Shown here: positions 8,913-18,441 of the stretch, piece by piece | Position numbering within the stretch: position 1 is the first letter of the stretch | Layout: every line of letters begins with the position of its first letter | Assembly (NCBI RefSeq): GCF_009796765.1 | Contig: NZ_CP047023.1 | Span: 5,191,501 to 5,255,500, forward strand | Length of the DNA stretch: 64,000 nt | Reading direction: 5' to 3' | Source: Paraglaciecola sp. L3A3 | GTDB taxonomy: Bacteria; Pseudomonadota; Gammaproteobacteria; Enterobacterales; Alteromonadaceae | Notes under the pieces: model-generated | The model's database searches: none | What the model saw: only the letters and a program-made list of their open reading frames with translations | Told to the model about the DNA's origin: nothing | Made by a program: the position numbers and the translations under genes

Positions 8913-10460
8913 TTAGGGTTTAAAGCTGTCAGTACGAAATGGCTGAGCAGGTAAACCGGCACTGTTAATTAGATTTACATTAGGAGCACCAGAAAATGCA
9001 TAACGCACGTAAAGTGGTTTGCTAATTTCGTCACTGCTCAGCTCCACAGCATTACCGATAATTTTTGCTTTTGCTCTAAGCCAATTTTGATCGTCGTTGG
9101 CAAGCCAAAATTCACTAGGATCTTCGCCATTGGTAGTCGTTAAACCATGGCTATGAGTAAAATTAACGGTTATCTTGCCAGCAGACACACGCGTGTTCTT
9201 TAATACAGGGCCTTGAGCTTCAATATCTTGTTGTAAAGTATCCCTAGCTGCTAATTTGGCAAGGCGTTGGCCAATAGGTAATTTGTCTTTAGGATGTACA
9301 TTGGTTGGGTTGCCAAGGTCGATAGTATTCACCACAGACACATTTTTTAAACTTTCAGCGGCTAATTGTGACTCGCGCATCCAAGCCCATGAATGTGCAT
9401 TAGGGTGTTCAACATCTGTTGTTGGACTAGAGGCCAGTAATTTTTGGTAACGGGGTAACATTACAACTAAGAAATTCATGTCTTGGTTGTTCCATTCTTG
9501 GCGGTAACGTTTTATCCATGCTTGCAATGCTTCTTTATACTTCAACATGCCTGAATTATTTTTGAACCAAGGAGTGCTGACTAAACCATCCATACTTTGA
9601 GTATTACGTTCGCCTTGATACCAAACTAATCCTCTTACCGTATAAGGAGCGATAGGTTTCATCATGGCGTTAAATAATATATTTGGTTGGCGGCGCAAAT
9701 ATACATCATCTTTTTTCGACCATGGGTTAGGTTGAGACAAGATACTATCTATATAGCCGATACGATGGGGGTTGCTATCAAATTCTTTCATTATGGTAGC
9801 AAAATAGGGGAGTTCGCTGGTGAGATCTCTAGGCATCCAAGCTTCTAATGACGAACTGCCCCAAGCTGTTAAAATAATACCTACAGGAACTTCGGCCCGT
9901 TGCTGTAAAAAATAAGCAAAAGAAAAAGCTATGGCACTATCGGGAATATCTGCTTGCCAGCTACCTTGCATACTTGTTTCTTCTTTAAAAGAAACAGTGC
10001 GTTCAACAGTAAAACTACGAATGTGTTTAGCTGTTTTCCTTAGTTCCTTAATCTCTTTTATGCTGTTAATCATCATCTGCATATTGGATTGACCAGAAGC
10101 AATCCATACTTCACCTACCACAATATCATCAAGTATTATTATTTGGTTATGACTAGATGAAATGGTCATGCTTTCAGGAGTAAAACTCCCTTTTAACGGC
10201 GATAACTGTAATTTCCAATCGCCATTATTATCACTAATCGTCATTTGTTTTTGATTAGAGAAAGCCACCGAAACTTTGCTACCAGCTGGTGATTTTCCCC
10301 AAACCGATATAGGTAAATCTCTTTGTAGCACCATGTGATCTGTAAAAATTGAGGCAACTTGTAAGCTTTTATCAGTGCTACTTTCAGCGCTATTTACTGC
10401 GCCTGAAAAGCTGAAGCTGAACACAAATATTGTTAAAAGTTGAATGATCTTGTTTTGCAT
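8913..10460 (-). CDS. SASA-family carbohydrate O-acetylesterase (sialate O-acetylesterase-like)
   Basis: A secreted SGNH-type esterase of 515 residues with a signal peptide (MQNKIIQLLTIF...). An N-terminal beta-sandwich (VWGKSPAGSKV, about residues 45-110) precedes the catalytic domain. That domain carries the nucleophile motif ASGQSNM (Ser125), WYQGERN, and the Asp/His segment DLGNPTNVHPKDK near residue 385. The family removes O-acetyl groups from sugars. Brown-algal fucoidans are often acetylated, so deacetylation before fucosidase or sulfatase action is the likely job (inference). It is the first gene of the minus-strand operon, transcribed divergently from the propeller gene at 10842. Confidence 0.87.
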   Translation of the reverse strand: MQNKIIQLLTIFVFSFSFSGAVNSAESSTDKSLQVASIFTDHMVLQRDLPISVWGKSPAGSKVSVAFSNQKQMTISDNNGDWKLQLSPLKGSFTPESMTISSSHNQIIILDDIVVGEVWIASGQSNMQMMINSIKEIKELRKTAKHIRSFTVERTVSFKEETSMQGSWQADIPDSAIAFSFAYFLQQRAEVPVGIILTAWGSSSLEAWMPRDLTSELPYFATIMKEFDSNPHRIGYIDSILSQPNPWSKKDDVYLRRQPNILFNAMMKPIAPYTVRGLVWYQGERNTQSMDGLVSTPWFKNNSGMLKYKEALQAWIKRYRQEWNNQDMNFLVVMLPRYQKLLASSPTTDVEHPNAHSWAWMRESQLAAESLKNVSVVNTIDLGNPTNVHPKDKLPIGQRLAKLAARDTLQQDIEAQGPVLKNTRVSAGKITVNFTHSHGLTTTNGEDPSEFWLANDDQNWLRAKAKIIGNAVELSSDEISKPLYVRYAFSGAPNVNLINSAGLPAQPFRTDSFKP

Positions 10461-10841
10461 AATTTTGATCTTTTATTCTTTGGGAATTACAGCAGTAACA
10501 TAGGTTCTGCACAGGCTGTACTTCAACTTCTCCCCTTCTTTCACATCTAGTAGGAGTACAAAGACAAAGTAAAAACGTCCCAGCTATAGGTTAAAAGTCA
10601 GTTTGACATGAGTGTTTTGTATTTACAATATTGTTTTGTATTTGGTTTGACGCGTTCAATTTATATTAGCAAATATATTTATAGCCAACATGCTCACCAC
10701 ACGATGTTTTATATGTACAATAACAATCCATATATGATATAAAGCATGAGGTTGTTATCCAATTTGTGAACTTTATGAAGCCGTTTATCAAGAACTGCAG
10801 GGTTCGCTATTTATGTTTTTCAGAATTTAAGGGGTGAATGA
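10461..10841. other. Divergent intergenic promoter region
   Basis: A 381-bp non-coding, AT-rich gap between the minus-strand esterase operon and the plus-strand propeller operon. It must hold promoters for both. Around 10613-10648 the sequence repeats the unit GTTTTGTATTT twice about 20 bp apart, flanking TACAATATT. A candidate IclR-type site lies at 10707-10721. No open reading frame worth calling was seen. Confidence 0.6.
10707..10721 (+). promoter_or_regulatory. Candidate PUL operator (site 1 of 5)
   Basis: TTTTATATGTACAAT matches 13 of 15 positions of the site upstream of the alpha/beta hydrolase gene at 56627. The identity extends upstream to a shared 14-mer, GATGTTTTATATGT (10703-10716 and 56623-56636). 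It is the most diverged of the five sites in its right half. The regulator is inferred to be the IclR protein at 55614-56390. Confidence 0.45.
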
Positions 10842-11873
10842 ATGAGCGCTAGATATATCTCTATTGTCGCTTTGGTACTGGGTTTATTGTCCCAATCAGC
10901 TGCTGCACTTGAAGAATCTGCCCTAGTCAAATCTATGGTTCCAGGACCTTTTCTTTTACCTTCACCAGAAGGTACTTGGACTTGGGGTATGGCACCGATT
11001 TATGACGACCAAGGAAAAGTACATATATTCAATTCTATTATTCCTAAAAGCGGAACTTGGAGCAAACATAGTAAAATTGCACATTGGGTAGCTGACCAGC
11101 CAGAAGGTCCATATACCTTGTTGGGCGATGTGTTTGCTAGTGATAGTGCCGCTTATCATAATCCACAAATTTCAAAAGTTGGTGACACTTTTGTATTAGT
11201 ATTTTTATTAAATCATTACAAAGATGAAAACGGTTCAAAACAAGAAGTTGGTATTGCAACGGCTAAATCTCTAATGGGCCCTTGGCTTGAGAGCCCACAT
11301 AATCCAATTATTAAAGCCACAGCTGAAAATGGTCAGCACGCTTCTAACCCTACCTTTGTTGTTGCTCCAGATGGCGAGTTTAGAATTTATCATAAAACAA
11401 TGACCACGGTTGATGGAGAAGTATTTCGTGAGATCTCTCTTGCAACAAGCAATAACATTGCAGGCCCTTATATTGTTTCTGATAAAAACCCAGTGCTCAG
11501 TTACGCAGCGCAAAAGGTAGATATAGAAGATCCTTACGCTTTTTATTACAACGGCATGTATTACATGATTGTTGAAGATCGCCAAGATGTCAGTGCTTTA
11601 TTAGCAGGCAAACATACAGGCAAAGTTCGCAAAGGTGGATTTAGACCAGGACTACTCTATAAATCGAAAGACGGGTTTGATTGGGGTACGCCAAGCATAG
11701 CCTATCAAACTAACGAAATTTATTTTGGACATAAACTAGCCCGAAGTGAGCGCCCTAGCATCCTATGGAAAGACGGCAAGCCTGATTATTTATACCTTGC
11801 TTGTCACGATGATGATCCTAGCGCAGGGTACATTCTGAAAATAAACGGTTGGAATGGCGAGATGATTAAATAA
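10842..11873 (+). CDS. Five-bladed beta-propeller glycosidase (GH43/GH117-like)
   Basis: A secreted 343-residue protein with signal peptide ending near SAAALE and an AAGGGG-type ribosome site. Its segments match the five-bladed propeller fold of clan GH-F and related families: GTWTWGMAPIYDD, YHNPQISKVGDTF, ASNPTFVVAPDG, DIEDPYAFYYNGMYYM and SERPSILWKDGKP. Acidic residues recur at blade starts (for example D in IEDP and E in SERP), as expected for catalytic sites there. The exact family is uncertain: GH43, GH117 or an unclassified relative. It leads a three-gene run with the TIM-barrel and phosphodiesterase genes. It probably acts as an exo-glycosidase on non-fucose or sulfated sugars of the same polysaccharide (inference). 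Confidence 0.7.
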   Translation: MSARYISIVALVLGLLSQSAAALEESALVKSMVPGPFLLPSPEGTWTWGMAPIYDDQGKVHIFNSIIPKSGTWSKHSKIAHWVADQPEGPYTLLGDVFASDSAAYHNPQISKVGDTFVLVFLLNHYKDENGSKQEVGIATAKSLMGPWLESPHNPIIKATAENGQHASNPTFVVAPDGEFRIYHKTMTTVDGEVFREISLATSNNIAGPYIVSDKNPVLSYAAQKVDIEDPYAFYYNGMYYMIVEDRQDVSALLAGKHTGKVRKGGFRPGLLYKSKDGFDWGTPSIAYQTNEIYFGHKLARSERPSILWKDGKPDYLYLACHDDDPSAGYILKINGWNGEMIK

Positions 11874-11947
11874 GGTTGCAACTAAATAAGGCTGTTATGC
11901 CAACAGCTAGCGAGCCCTTTTAAAGGTGTTATTCCCTAGGAAACATT

Positions 11948-13156
11948 ATGAAAAACAGAATGATTAAACTCATGAAGATTAAAAGTACACTTTGTTTGGT
12001 TAGTTTATTAATTTCGAGTCAGGTATTTGCAAAAAATGCGGATAAATTTCCAGAGTTCTCTTGGGACACAATGCCTCTTTATATGCATGTTTGGAAACAA
12101 ACTTCATACACAGCTGCAGAAATTGAATTCCTTGCAAAATTTCCGCTTATTACCTTAGAAAAAGCACAAGGCCAAAAAGAAGGGACGGTGCAACAAGGTA
12201 CCTTAAAAGCAGCACGCGCGATTAAAGAGCTCAATCCTAAAAGTAAAATCTTATACTACAAAAACATAGTCATAGACTGGAAAAGCGGGGTCAGTAAACA
12301 ACTAGAATCTATATCAGGCGGATACTTGCAAGCTCCTGATGGCTCATATCCAGTTGTCAATCCAAATAGCAAAGCCAAGTTTTTTGATATATCCAAAGAG
12401 GAGGTTCGTCGGTGGTGGATCAAAGACGCCAAGTCAATGTTAACGGATCCTTCAATAGACGGTGTATTCATTGACGCTAACATTAAAGTACTTATTGGCT
12501 CTTATTTCGGTAAAGGTAAAAAGTTAGGCGATGAAAAAGCTGATGCACTGATTGACGGTTACCATAAACTGTTAACGGGTATTAATAATGAGTTTCGTGA
12601 CGACAACATAATACTCGCCAATATACTCAGAGCTCGTTTTGAAAATGCGGGGCTTGAGTATATGGAATACTTCGATGGCTCATATTTTGAAGCGTTTGAG
12701 CATAATGTAGGTGGTGTTTCTAAACCTGACTACGTAGTAAAGGGTATAGAAGCAGGGCAAAAAGCCGCTCAAGATGGAAAAATCTTAGCTTTTACTGCAG
12801 GTCTAGGTAAGGCATTGGCAAAAGATAGTTCAGGTATAGGGCTAGATGAAGCACGGGGTAAATTGGCTAGTCTTGAGCATGTTCAAAAACGCTTAGATTA
12901 CCTAATGGCTATCTTTTTAACTATGGCTGAAAAGTATAGTTATTTTTTCCCGACCGATGGTTATGGCGTCACAACTGATAGAAAGGGCAATCAAAGAAAT
13001 AGAACTTGGATGCATACTTTTCCAGCTTTTAATAACAGATTAGGTGCACCTAAAGGCCCAGCTAAAAGAAACGGTTATGTCTTTACTCGAGAATTTGAAT
13101 ATTGTTCGGTTTACCTTAATGTAGAAACAGAAGAAGCTACATTAAAATGGAAATAA
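11948..13156 (+). CDS. Secreted GHL15-like TIM-barrel putative glycoside hydrolase
   Basis: A 402-residue protein with signal peptide (ending SSQVFA) and a TAGGAAAC ribosome site before ATG 11948. No characterised enzyme is recognised. The pattern resembles the hypothetical glycosyl hydrolase group GHL15: FPLITLEKAQ, SKILYYKNIVIDW, DISKEEVRRWW, DPSIDGVFIDAN, MEYFDGSYFEAFEH, ending in a beta strand-rich tail. Asp in DGVFIDAN and Glu in FEAFEH sit at barrel strand ends and are candidate catalytic acids. It lies between the propeller glycosidase and the NPP-type gene, with gaps of 74 and 31 bp. As no known endo-fucanase is visible here, it is a candidate for a missing backbone-cleaving activity, but that is inference. 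Confidence 0.6.
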   Translation: MKNRMIKLMKIKSTLCLVSLLISSQVFAKNADKFPEFSWDTMPLYMHVWKQTSYTAAEIEFLAKFPLITLEKAQGQKEGTVQQGTLKAARAIKELNPKSKILYYKNIVIDWKSGVSKQLESISGGYLQAPDGSYPVVNPNSKAKFFDISKEEVRRWWIKDAKSMLTDPSIDGVFIDANIKVLIGSYFGKGKKLGDEKADALIDGYHKLLTGINNEFRDDNIILANILRARFENAGLEYMEYFDGSYFEAFEHNVGGVSKPDYVVKGIEAGQKAAQDGKILAFTAGLGKALAKDSSGIGLDEARGKLASLEHVQKRLDYLMAIFLTMAEKYSYFFPTDGYGVTTDRKGNQRNRTWMHTFPAFNNRLGAPKGPAKRNGYVFTREFEYCSVYLNVETEEATLKWK

Positions 13157-13187
13157 TCAAGGGCTTGTTAATAGGCAGGGTTTCAAT

Positions 13188-14465
13188 ATGAAAATTTGCC
13201 TACAAGCCTTAAACTTAAACAAGCCTTTGTGGCTGGTAGTCATTAGCCTAATATTTAGCAGCGGTAACTCTCAAGCTAGCTCGACAGAGTTATCGACTAA
13301 AAATTCATTAAGTTCGAAGGACATTCCTTATGTTCTGTTAATTTCTATTGATGGTTATAGATGGGATTATACTGAGAAATATTCTCCCTCTTTTATTGCA
13401 AAATTTAAGAAGCAAGGGGCTTCCCTGAAGTCACTTCGTCCATCTTTTCCCACCACTACTTTTCCTAATCATCTTTCTATTGCCACGGGAAGATATCCAA
13501 TGAATCATGGCATAGTTAGCAACAAATTTTATAACCCTGAGTTAAAACGTTCTTATTCCATAAGGGATGCTGAGTCAGTTGCAGATAGTGAATTTTATCA
13601 TTCACTGCCAATTTGGGGGCTGGCTGAAAAACAGGGTGTAAAAACAGCACCATATTTTTGGCCTGGTAGTGCCAGCCATATCCAAGGAGTAAAACCGAGC
13701 TACAATATTGAATATGAGCATAAAGCTTCTCACGAAACCAGAATAAAAACCGTTGAAGACTGGTTTAAATTGCCTGAGGAAGTAAGACCTCATTTGGTAA
13801 CGCTCTATTTTCATGATGTTGATGGTGCGGGTCATGGACATGGCCCAAATTCAGATAAAGTGCAAAAGGCTATTGAAAAAGTTGACCATTCAATTGAAAA
13901 GCTTGTCAATAATCTTGAAAAACTAAAGCTACCTATAAATATAATTATCACCTCTGATCATGGAATGGCTGAGCTCAAGCCTGAAAAAATCGAAACTATT
14001 TTAAAAACGACTGAACAAGAAAAATTGTTTGCTGATTTTATGATTCAAGGCAATGGTTACCTAGTAAGTTTCCGTAAGAGAAAAGATATTGATGCAACGG
14101 CTTCTGTAGCTTTACTTAATAGCGCCGCATCCCATTTCAAATGTTATACACCTTCAACCACACCAAAAGAATTACATTATAGAAATAATCCTAGTATTGG
14201 TGACATTGTCTGTTTGGCTGATAGAGGTTGGTCAATTTCTGCCAAGGTGCCAAGAGTTTCTAAAGGTAGCCATGGCTGGTCTCAATATGATGGCATGGAT
14301 ATGCATGGAATTTTTTATGCTTTGGGGCCTAACTTTAAAGAAAATTTGCAAATAGAGACCCAAGAAAATGTCAATATTTATCCTCTCATTGCCAATATTC
14401 TAGGTCTGAAAATTGAACATGAAATTGATGGCAAGCTTGAGAATATGCAAGCACTGCTGAATTAA
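13188..14465 (+). CDS. NPP-type phosphodiesterase / nucleotide pyrophosphatase (alkaline phosphatase superfamily)
   Basis: A secreted 425-residue protein with an N-terminal signal peptide. It shows the ectonucleotide pyrophosphatase/phosphodiesterase pattern: LISIDGYRWDY (first metal Asp), SFPTTTFPNHLS with a Thr nucleophile in place of the formylglycine Cys, NHGIVSNKFY, YFHDVDGAGHGHGP and ITSDHGMAE. These are metal-ligand blocks of the superfamily. It is related in fold to sulfatases but needs no formylglycine. NPP enzymes cleave phosphodiesters or pyrophosphates. In a sulfatase-rich locus it might act on a phosphodiester or an unusual ester in the glycan, or scavenge phosphate. The substrate is unknown. 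Confidence 0.85.
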   Translation: MKICLQALNLNKPLWLVVISLIFSSGNSQASSTELSTKNSLSSKDIPYVLLISIDGYRWDYTEKYSPSFIAKFKKQGASLKSLRPSFPTTTFPNHLSIATGRYPMNHGIVSNKFYNPELKRSYSIRDAESVADSEFYHSLPIWGLAEKQGVKTAPYFWPGSASHIQGVKPSYNIEYEHKASHETRIKTVEDWFKLPEEVRPHLVTLYFHDVDGAGHGHGPNSDKVQKAIEKVDHSIEKLVNNLEKLKLPINIIITSDHGMAELKPEKIETILKTTEQEKLFADFMIQGNGYLVSFRKRKDIDATASVALLNSAASHFKCYTPSTTPKELHYRNNPSIGDIVCLADRGWSISAKVPRVSKGSHGWSQYDGMDMHGIFYALGPNFKENLQIETQENVNIYPLIANILGLKIEHEIDGKLENMQALLN

Positions 14466-14852
14466 CAGAATAAAAGTCGATATAGTCATTTTAGCGTATC
14501 TGTTTAGCAAGTATATTTAACATAAAAATCAGTATGTTACCTGATTTATTTGTAGTTCTATTTGGTACCTTGCCGATAACAAACGTAAAGCCAGTTCGTT
14601 AACTTAATAACTTACAAAAATTTACATTTCTAACAGTTGACTTGTTAAACAACTCTCTGTATCTTTTTATATATAATAAAACATTTTTTATTATTTGTGT
14701 TTTAAAAGTAATAATCAATTTTATATTCAGTCAATATCGATAGATAAATGTCACTTACTGAAGCGTTATTCAGTATGAACTGGGCCCATATTTATACAGG
14801 TGGATAAAGTAAAGATTATTTGTCCATGAGAAAGTTAGTTAAAGGAAAGGTT
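14466..14852. other. Intergenic region with probable promoter of the sulfatase/fucosidase operon
   Basis: 387 bp, very AT-rich, with no convincing gene. It contains TTGACTTGTTAAACAAC (from about 14638) and a TATATATAATAAAAC tract (about 14670-14685) that could supply promoter elements. No good match to the five-copy operator motif was found, only the octamer TTTTATAT near 14720. It separates the three-gene propeller operon from the long sulfatase/GH29 run. Confidence 0.4.
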
Positions 14853-16769
14853 ATGAAATTAAGAGTTTATTCAACTCAACTTAGAAAGCTGAATGTTTTT
14901 ATGTTGGTCATCGCTGGAGCCATAAGTTTAGCAGGATGTGGTGAAAAGAGCAGTTCAGAAGTAGTTGAACAAGCTAGCGAAACCGTCACTACCGCTAAAA
15001 AACCTAACATCATTTTGTTGATGACAGATGATCAGGGTTACGGCGACTTCAGCATGAATGATAACCCTATTGTGCAAACTCCAAATATTGCGGAGTTAGC
15101 GGCTGAAAGTCAGCGTTTTACTAACTTTCATGTTGATCCTACCTGTTCACCTACTCGTTCGGCTTTATTGAGTGGTAAATATTCATTACGTGCGGGAGTT
15201 TGGCACACTGTAATGGGTCGACATATGCTGTCAGATCAACATCATATTTTACCTGAGATATTAGGTGATGCAGGTTATAAAACGGCAATAATCGGTAAAT
15301 GGCATTTAGGTGATAATTATCCCTTTAGACCACAAGACCAAGGGTTTGACCATGTGTTAAGTCATGGTGGTGGCGGTGTTGGTCAAGCACCTGATTATTG
15401 GGAAAACGACCAGTTCGACGATACTTACTTTTTGAACGGCAAAGAAAAGCAATATTATGGTTTTGCTACCGATGTGTGGTTTGATGAAGCCATTGATTAT
15501 ATTCATAAACAAGCAAAACAAGACGATCCATTCTTTTTATATTTATCGACTAACGCTCCGCATACTCCTTGGCGCGCACCAGAACAATATATTGAACCAT
15601 ACAAAGCTTTAGGCCTAGATGATGATCTAGCTAAATTCTACGGCATGATCACTAATATCGATGACAATGTGGCACGCCTTCGCCAAGCTATGCGTGATGA
15701 TAAAATTGAAGATAATACTATCTTTATTTTCATGACTGACAATGGTTCATCAATGGCCACTAAAAGCGATGGTGAGCCACTTACTAGGCTTTCTGCCGAA
15801 GTTAAGTTAGCCATTGAAGCTAAGACAGGCAAAAAACTAACTACCTTAAATAGCTATATGCGTGAGGGAAAAGCTTCTACCTATGAGGGCGGACACCGTG
15901 TACCGTTTTTTATTCGCTGGCCAAATGGAAATTTAGGAAAACCAGGTGAATTTTCTGACTTATCTGCTCACGTTGATTTATTGCCTACTTTACTCGATTT
16001 AGTCGGCATTGAAGATCAAAGTATAGACACCGACGGTATTTCTCTGGCGTCTTTATTAAAAGACGGAACTGCCTTACCTGATAGAACTATGGTAGTGACT
16101 AATCAGCGTGTATTAAACCCAAGCCCACAACGTCCTTATTCTGTGATGCAAGGTAACTGGCGTTATGTGCATGGGGTAGAAACTGGCGGGGTTGAATTGT
16201 TTGATTTAAGCAATGATCCTGGACAACAAAATGATATCAGCGAGCAACATCCAGAACGTGTTGCGGCTATGACAAAAGCGTATGAAAAATGGTGGCAGCA
16301 TACTACAGGTAAAGGCACACCTACTACTCGTCCGATTGTCGGTTCAGACCATGAGAATCCCTCTAGATTGACAGGTATGGATTGGTTATCTCCTAATACT
16401 GGACAAGTACCTTGGTGGCCTGGTTTTGGCACCGATAAATGGGGCAAAGGTCATGGTTGGGTGGGTAATGAAGATAAATTCATGGTTTCACCTTGGGCAT
16501 TAAAAGTCGATCAAAATGGCACTTATTCCATGACTTTATATCTGCATGATATTCCAGCAAACAAAGTGATAGGCAAGAGTTTTGCTCACTTGCAACTGAA
16601 TGGCAAAGTCATCACTCAACCAATTGTTGAAGATGCCACATCAGTTCGTTTTGAAACGACCTTAGAGGCTGGTGATCTAGATGTGCGTGCTTGGTTCGAT
16701 GATAAAACCGATGATAGCGACTTAGATAAAGGCTTACCGGCATTTTATATGTACGTTGAAAGACTATAA
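14853..16769 (+). CDS. Sulfatase (family S1), lipoprotein with extra C-terminal domain
   Basis: I chose ATG 14853 because AAAGGAAAGG lies just upstream and the protein then begins with a proper lipoprotein signal (lipobox SLAGC, Cys29). The in-frame TTG 14820 and ATG 14826 lack this. The 638-residue product has MTDDQGYGD, the formylglycine motif TCSPTR with catalytic Cys98, GKWHLGDN, MTDNGSS and EGGHRVPF. After the S1 domain (about residues 50-490) comes a beta-rich extension of about 150 residues (VDQNGTYSMTLYLHD...DLDVRAW) that resembles an accessory beta-sandwich. It is the first gene of the long plus-strand operon, and a GH29 fucosidase begins 16 bp after its stop. Confidence 0.93.
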   Translation: MKLRVYSTQLRKLNVFMLVIAGAISLAGCGEKSSSEVVEQASETVTTAKKPNIILLMTDDQGYGDFSMNDNPIVQTPNIAELAAESQRFTNFHVDPTCSPTRSALLSGKYSLRAGVWHTVMGRHMLSDQHHILPEILGDAGYKTAIIGKWHLGDNYPFRPQDQGFDHVLSHGGGGVGQAPDYWENDQFDDTYFLNGKEKQYYGFATDVWFDEAIDYIHKQAKQDDPFFLYLSTNAPHTPWRAPEQYIEPYKALGLDDDLAKFYGMITNIDDNVARLRQAMRDDKIEDNTIFIFMTDNGSSMATKSDGEPLTRLSAEVKLAIEAKTGKKLTTLNSYMREGKASTYEGGHRVPFFIRWPNGNLGKPGEFSDLSAHVDLLPTLLDLVGIEDQSIDTDGISLASLLKDGTALPDRTMVVTNQRVLNPSPQRPYSVMQGNWRYVHGVETGGVELFDLSNDPGQQNDISEQHPERVAAMTKAYEKWWQHTTGKGTPTTRPIVGSDHENPSRLTGMDWLSPNTGQVPWWPGFGTDKWGKGHGWVGNEDKFMVSPWALKVDQNGTYSMTLYLHDIPANKVIGKSFAHLQLNGKVITQPIVEDATSVRFETTLEAGDLDVRAWFDDKTDDSDLDKGLPAFYMYVERL

Positions 16770-16785
16770 GTCAGCAACAGAAAAA

Positions 16786-18357
16786 ATGAATATTAACTAT
16801 AAAAAAACATGTATTTATGCTGCTTTATTAAGTTTGTCCTTACTCTCTATGGCAGCATATTCAGCTGTTGGTTGCAGCAGTGAAGAACTCGCTGCACATA
16901 GAGCATTAAGCGAAGCAGAAAAAGCCAAGGTTTATGGCTTCGAAGGTTCGGGTATCCCTTGTTCTACCCAAATGAAAGCGCTAACGAAAGAGTGGCAAGC
17001 AATGAACCGCTCTGCAGCTAAGCAGAAGGGACGTGAACGTTTTAATGAAAACAAATACGGCATGTTCATTCACTGGGGATTATATTCATCATTAGGCGGC
17101 ATTTACAAAGGTGAAAAAACCGAAGAGGGACGCGGTACTGGCCCATCTATTGGTGAATGGATCATGCGTCGTAAAGAAATTCCTCGGGCTGAATATGCTG
17201 AGTTAGCAAAAGACTTCAATCCACAAAAATTTAACGCCGAAGAATGGGTGGCCATAGCTAAAGCCGCAGGCATGAAATATATCGTCATGGGAGCAAAGCA
17301 CCATGAAGGTTTTGCAATGTTTGATTCAGATGTTGATGACTTCAACCTAGTTGATGCCACACCATTTGGTCGCGATGCAATAAAAGAAATGGAGATAGCG
17401 GCGAAAAAAGCCGATATCGATTTTGGTGTGTACTACTCAAATTCTCTTGATTGGCGCTCGGGTGGTGATGGTGGCATGCAAGACTATGGTCCTGCGCCTG
17501 GTATTAAAGCTAGACGCAGTGCGATGCCCAATACTTGGGATCCTAGCTCGATTACATTTGACGATTTCATTCAAAAAAAATCAATTCCACAAGTAAAAGA
17601 ATTGTTGGAAAAGTATGAGTTAAGCCAAATTTGGTTTGATACACCTATTTATATTCCAGCCCAATACAGTATGGAATTTTATAAAACTGTGTATAACGCA
17701 AACCCTGAAATATTGGTAAATGCCCGTATTGGTAATGGTTTTGGCGATATTGGTACCCCTGGTGATAATGTCATACCCGATGAAGCAAGTAGTAATACTT
17801 GGGAAGGTATTGCCACCACTAATAATACTTGGGGTTTTAAATCCTATGATACTGATTGGAAGCAGCCAATTGAATTATTGTACTGGTTGGTGGCGAATGT
17901 CAGCAAAGGTGGAAACTTCTTATTAAATGTAGGCCCGGATGGCGAAGGAGTCATTCCTGTTGAATCAGCTAATATCTTAAAAGAAGTTGGCCAATGGTTA
18001 AGTATGAATGGTGAGGCGATTTACGACTCTCAGCCTTGGCAAGTTGATCATGAAGGTCCGACTAATCTTAGTATGAAAGGCACCAAACATAGAGAAAACA
18101 ATAAAGTCGCTTTCGACTTTAAAGACAATGATTTTTGGTTTACCAGCAAGGCTAATAAAATTTATGTGATTTCTTTAGCTAATCCCAATACGAATAAAGT
18201 CTCGATTAAATCACTGAGTGGCCAAGAGATCAAAAGTATCCGGGTATTAGGACAAGATGACAGGGTTAATTGGCAGCAAGGCCCTGATGCTATCAATATT
18301 CAATTACCTAAAATACATAACGACAGCATTGGTTATGCCTTGGAAATAAGCTTGTAG
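16786..18357 (+). CDS. GH29 alpha-L-fucosidase
   Basis: The ATG at 16786 gives a good signal peptide; the open frame extends upstream to a TTG inside the preceding gene, which I reject. The 523-residue protein has the GH29 signature set: KYGMFIHWGLYS near residue 90, [24 protein letters not shown] and QIWFDTP, whose Asp (residue 285) is the expected catalytic nucleophile of this retaining family. ATTNNTWGF and GGNFLLNVGPDG follow, then a C-terminal beta domain. It removes terminal alpha-L-fucose in the periplasm. The leader contains AVGC, which could be a non-canonical lipobox, or the Cys may form a disulfide. Flanked closely by sulfatases, it probably acts after desulfation. Confidence 0.93.
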   Translation: MNINYKKTCIYAALLSLSLLSMAAYSAVGCSSEELAAHRALSEAEKAKVYGFEGSGIPCSTQMKALTKEWQAMNRSAAKQKGRERFNENKYGMFIHWGLYSSLGGIYKGEKTEEGRGTGPSIGEWIMRRKEIPRAEYAELAKDFNPQKFNAEEWVAIAKAAGMKYIVMGAKHHEGFAMFDSDVDDFNLVDATPFGRDAIKEMEIAAKKADIDFGVYYSNSLDWRSGGDGGMQDYGPAPGIKARRSAMPNTWDPSSITFDDFIQKKSIPQVKELLEKYELSQIWFDTPIYIPAQYSMEFYKTVYNANPEILVNARIGNGFGDIGTPGDNVIPDEASSNTWEGIATTNNTWGFKSYDTDWKQPIELLYWLVANVSKGGNFLLNVGPDGEGVIPVESANILKEVGQWLSMNGEAIYDSQPWQVDHEGPTNLSMKGTKHRENNKVAFDFKDNDFWFTSKANKIYVISLANPNTNKVSIKSLSGQEIKSIRVLGQDDRVNWQQGPDAINIQLPKIHNDSIGYALEISL

Positions 18358-18441
18358 GCAATAAAAATTAAGGTAGCTGAAGATACTTAATTAATTAGCT
18401 AATTTAGCTCAGCTGCCTAGCAATAAACGATAGGAAAAATT

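Noticed and set aside
14715..14735. Possible operator before the sulfatase/GH29 operon
   Set aside because: Only the octamer TTTTATAT is shared, with no TGAAAT half.
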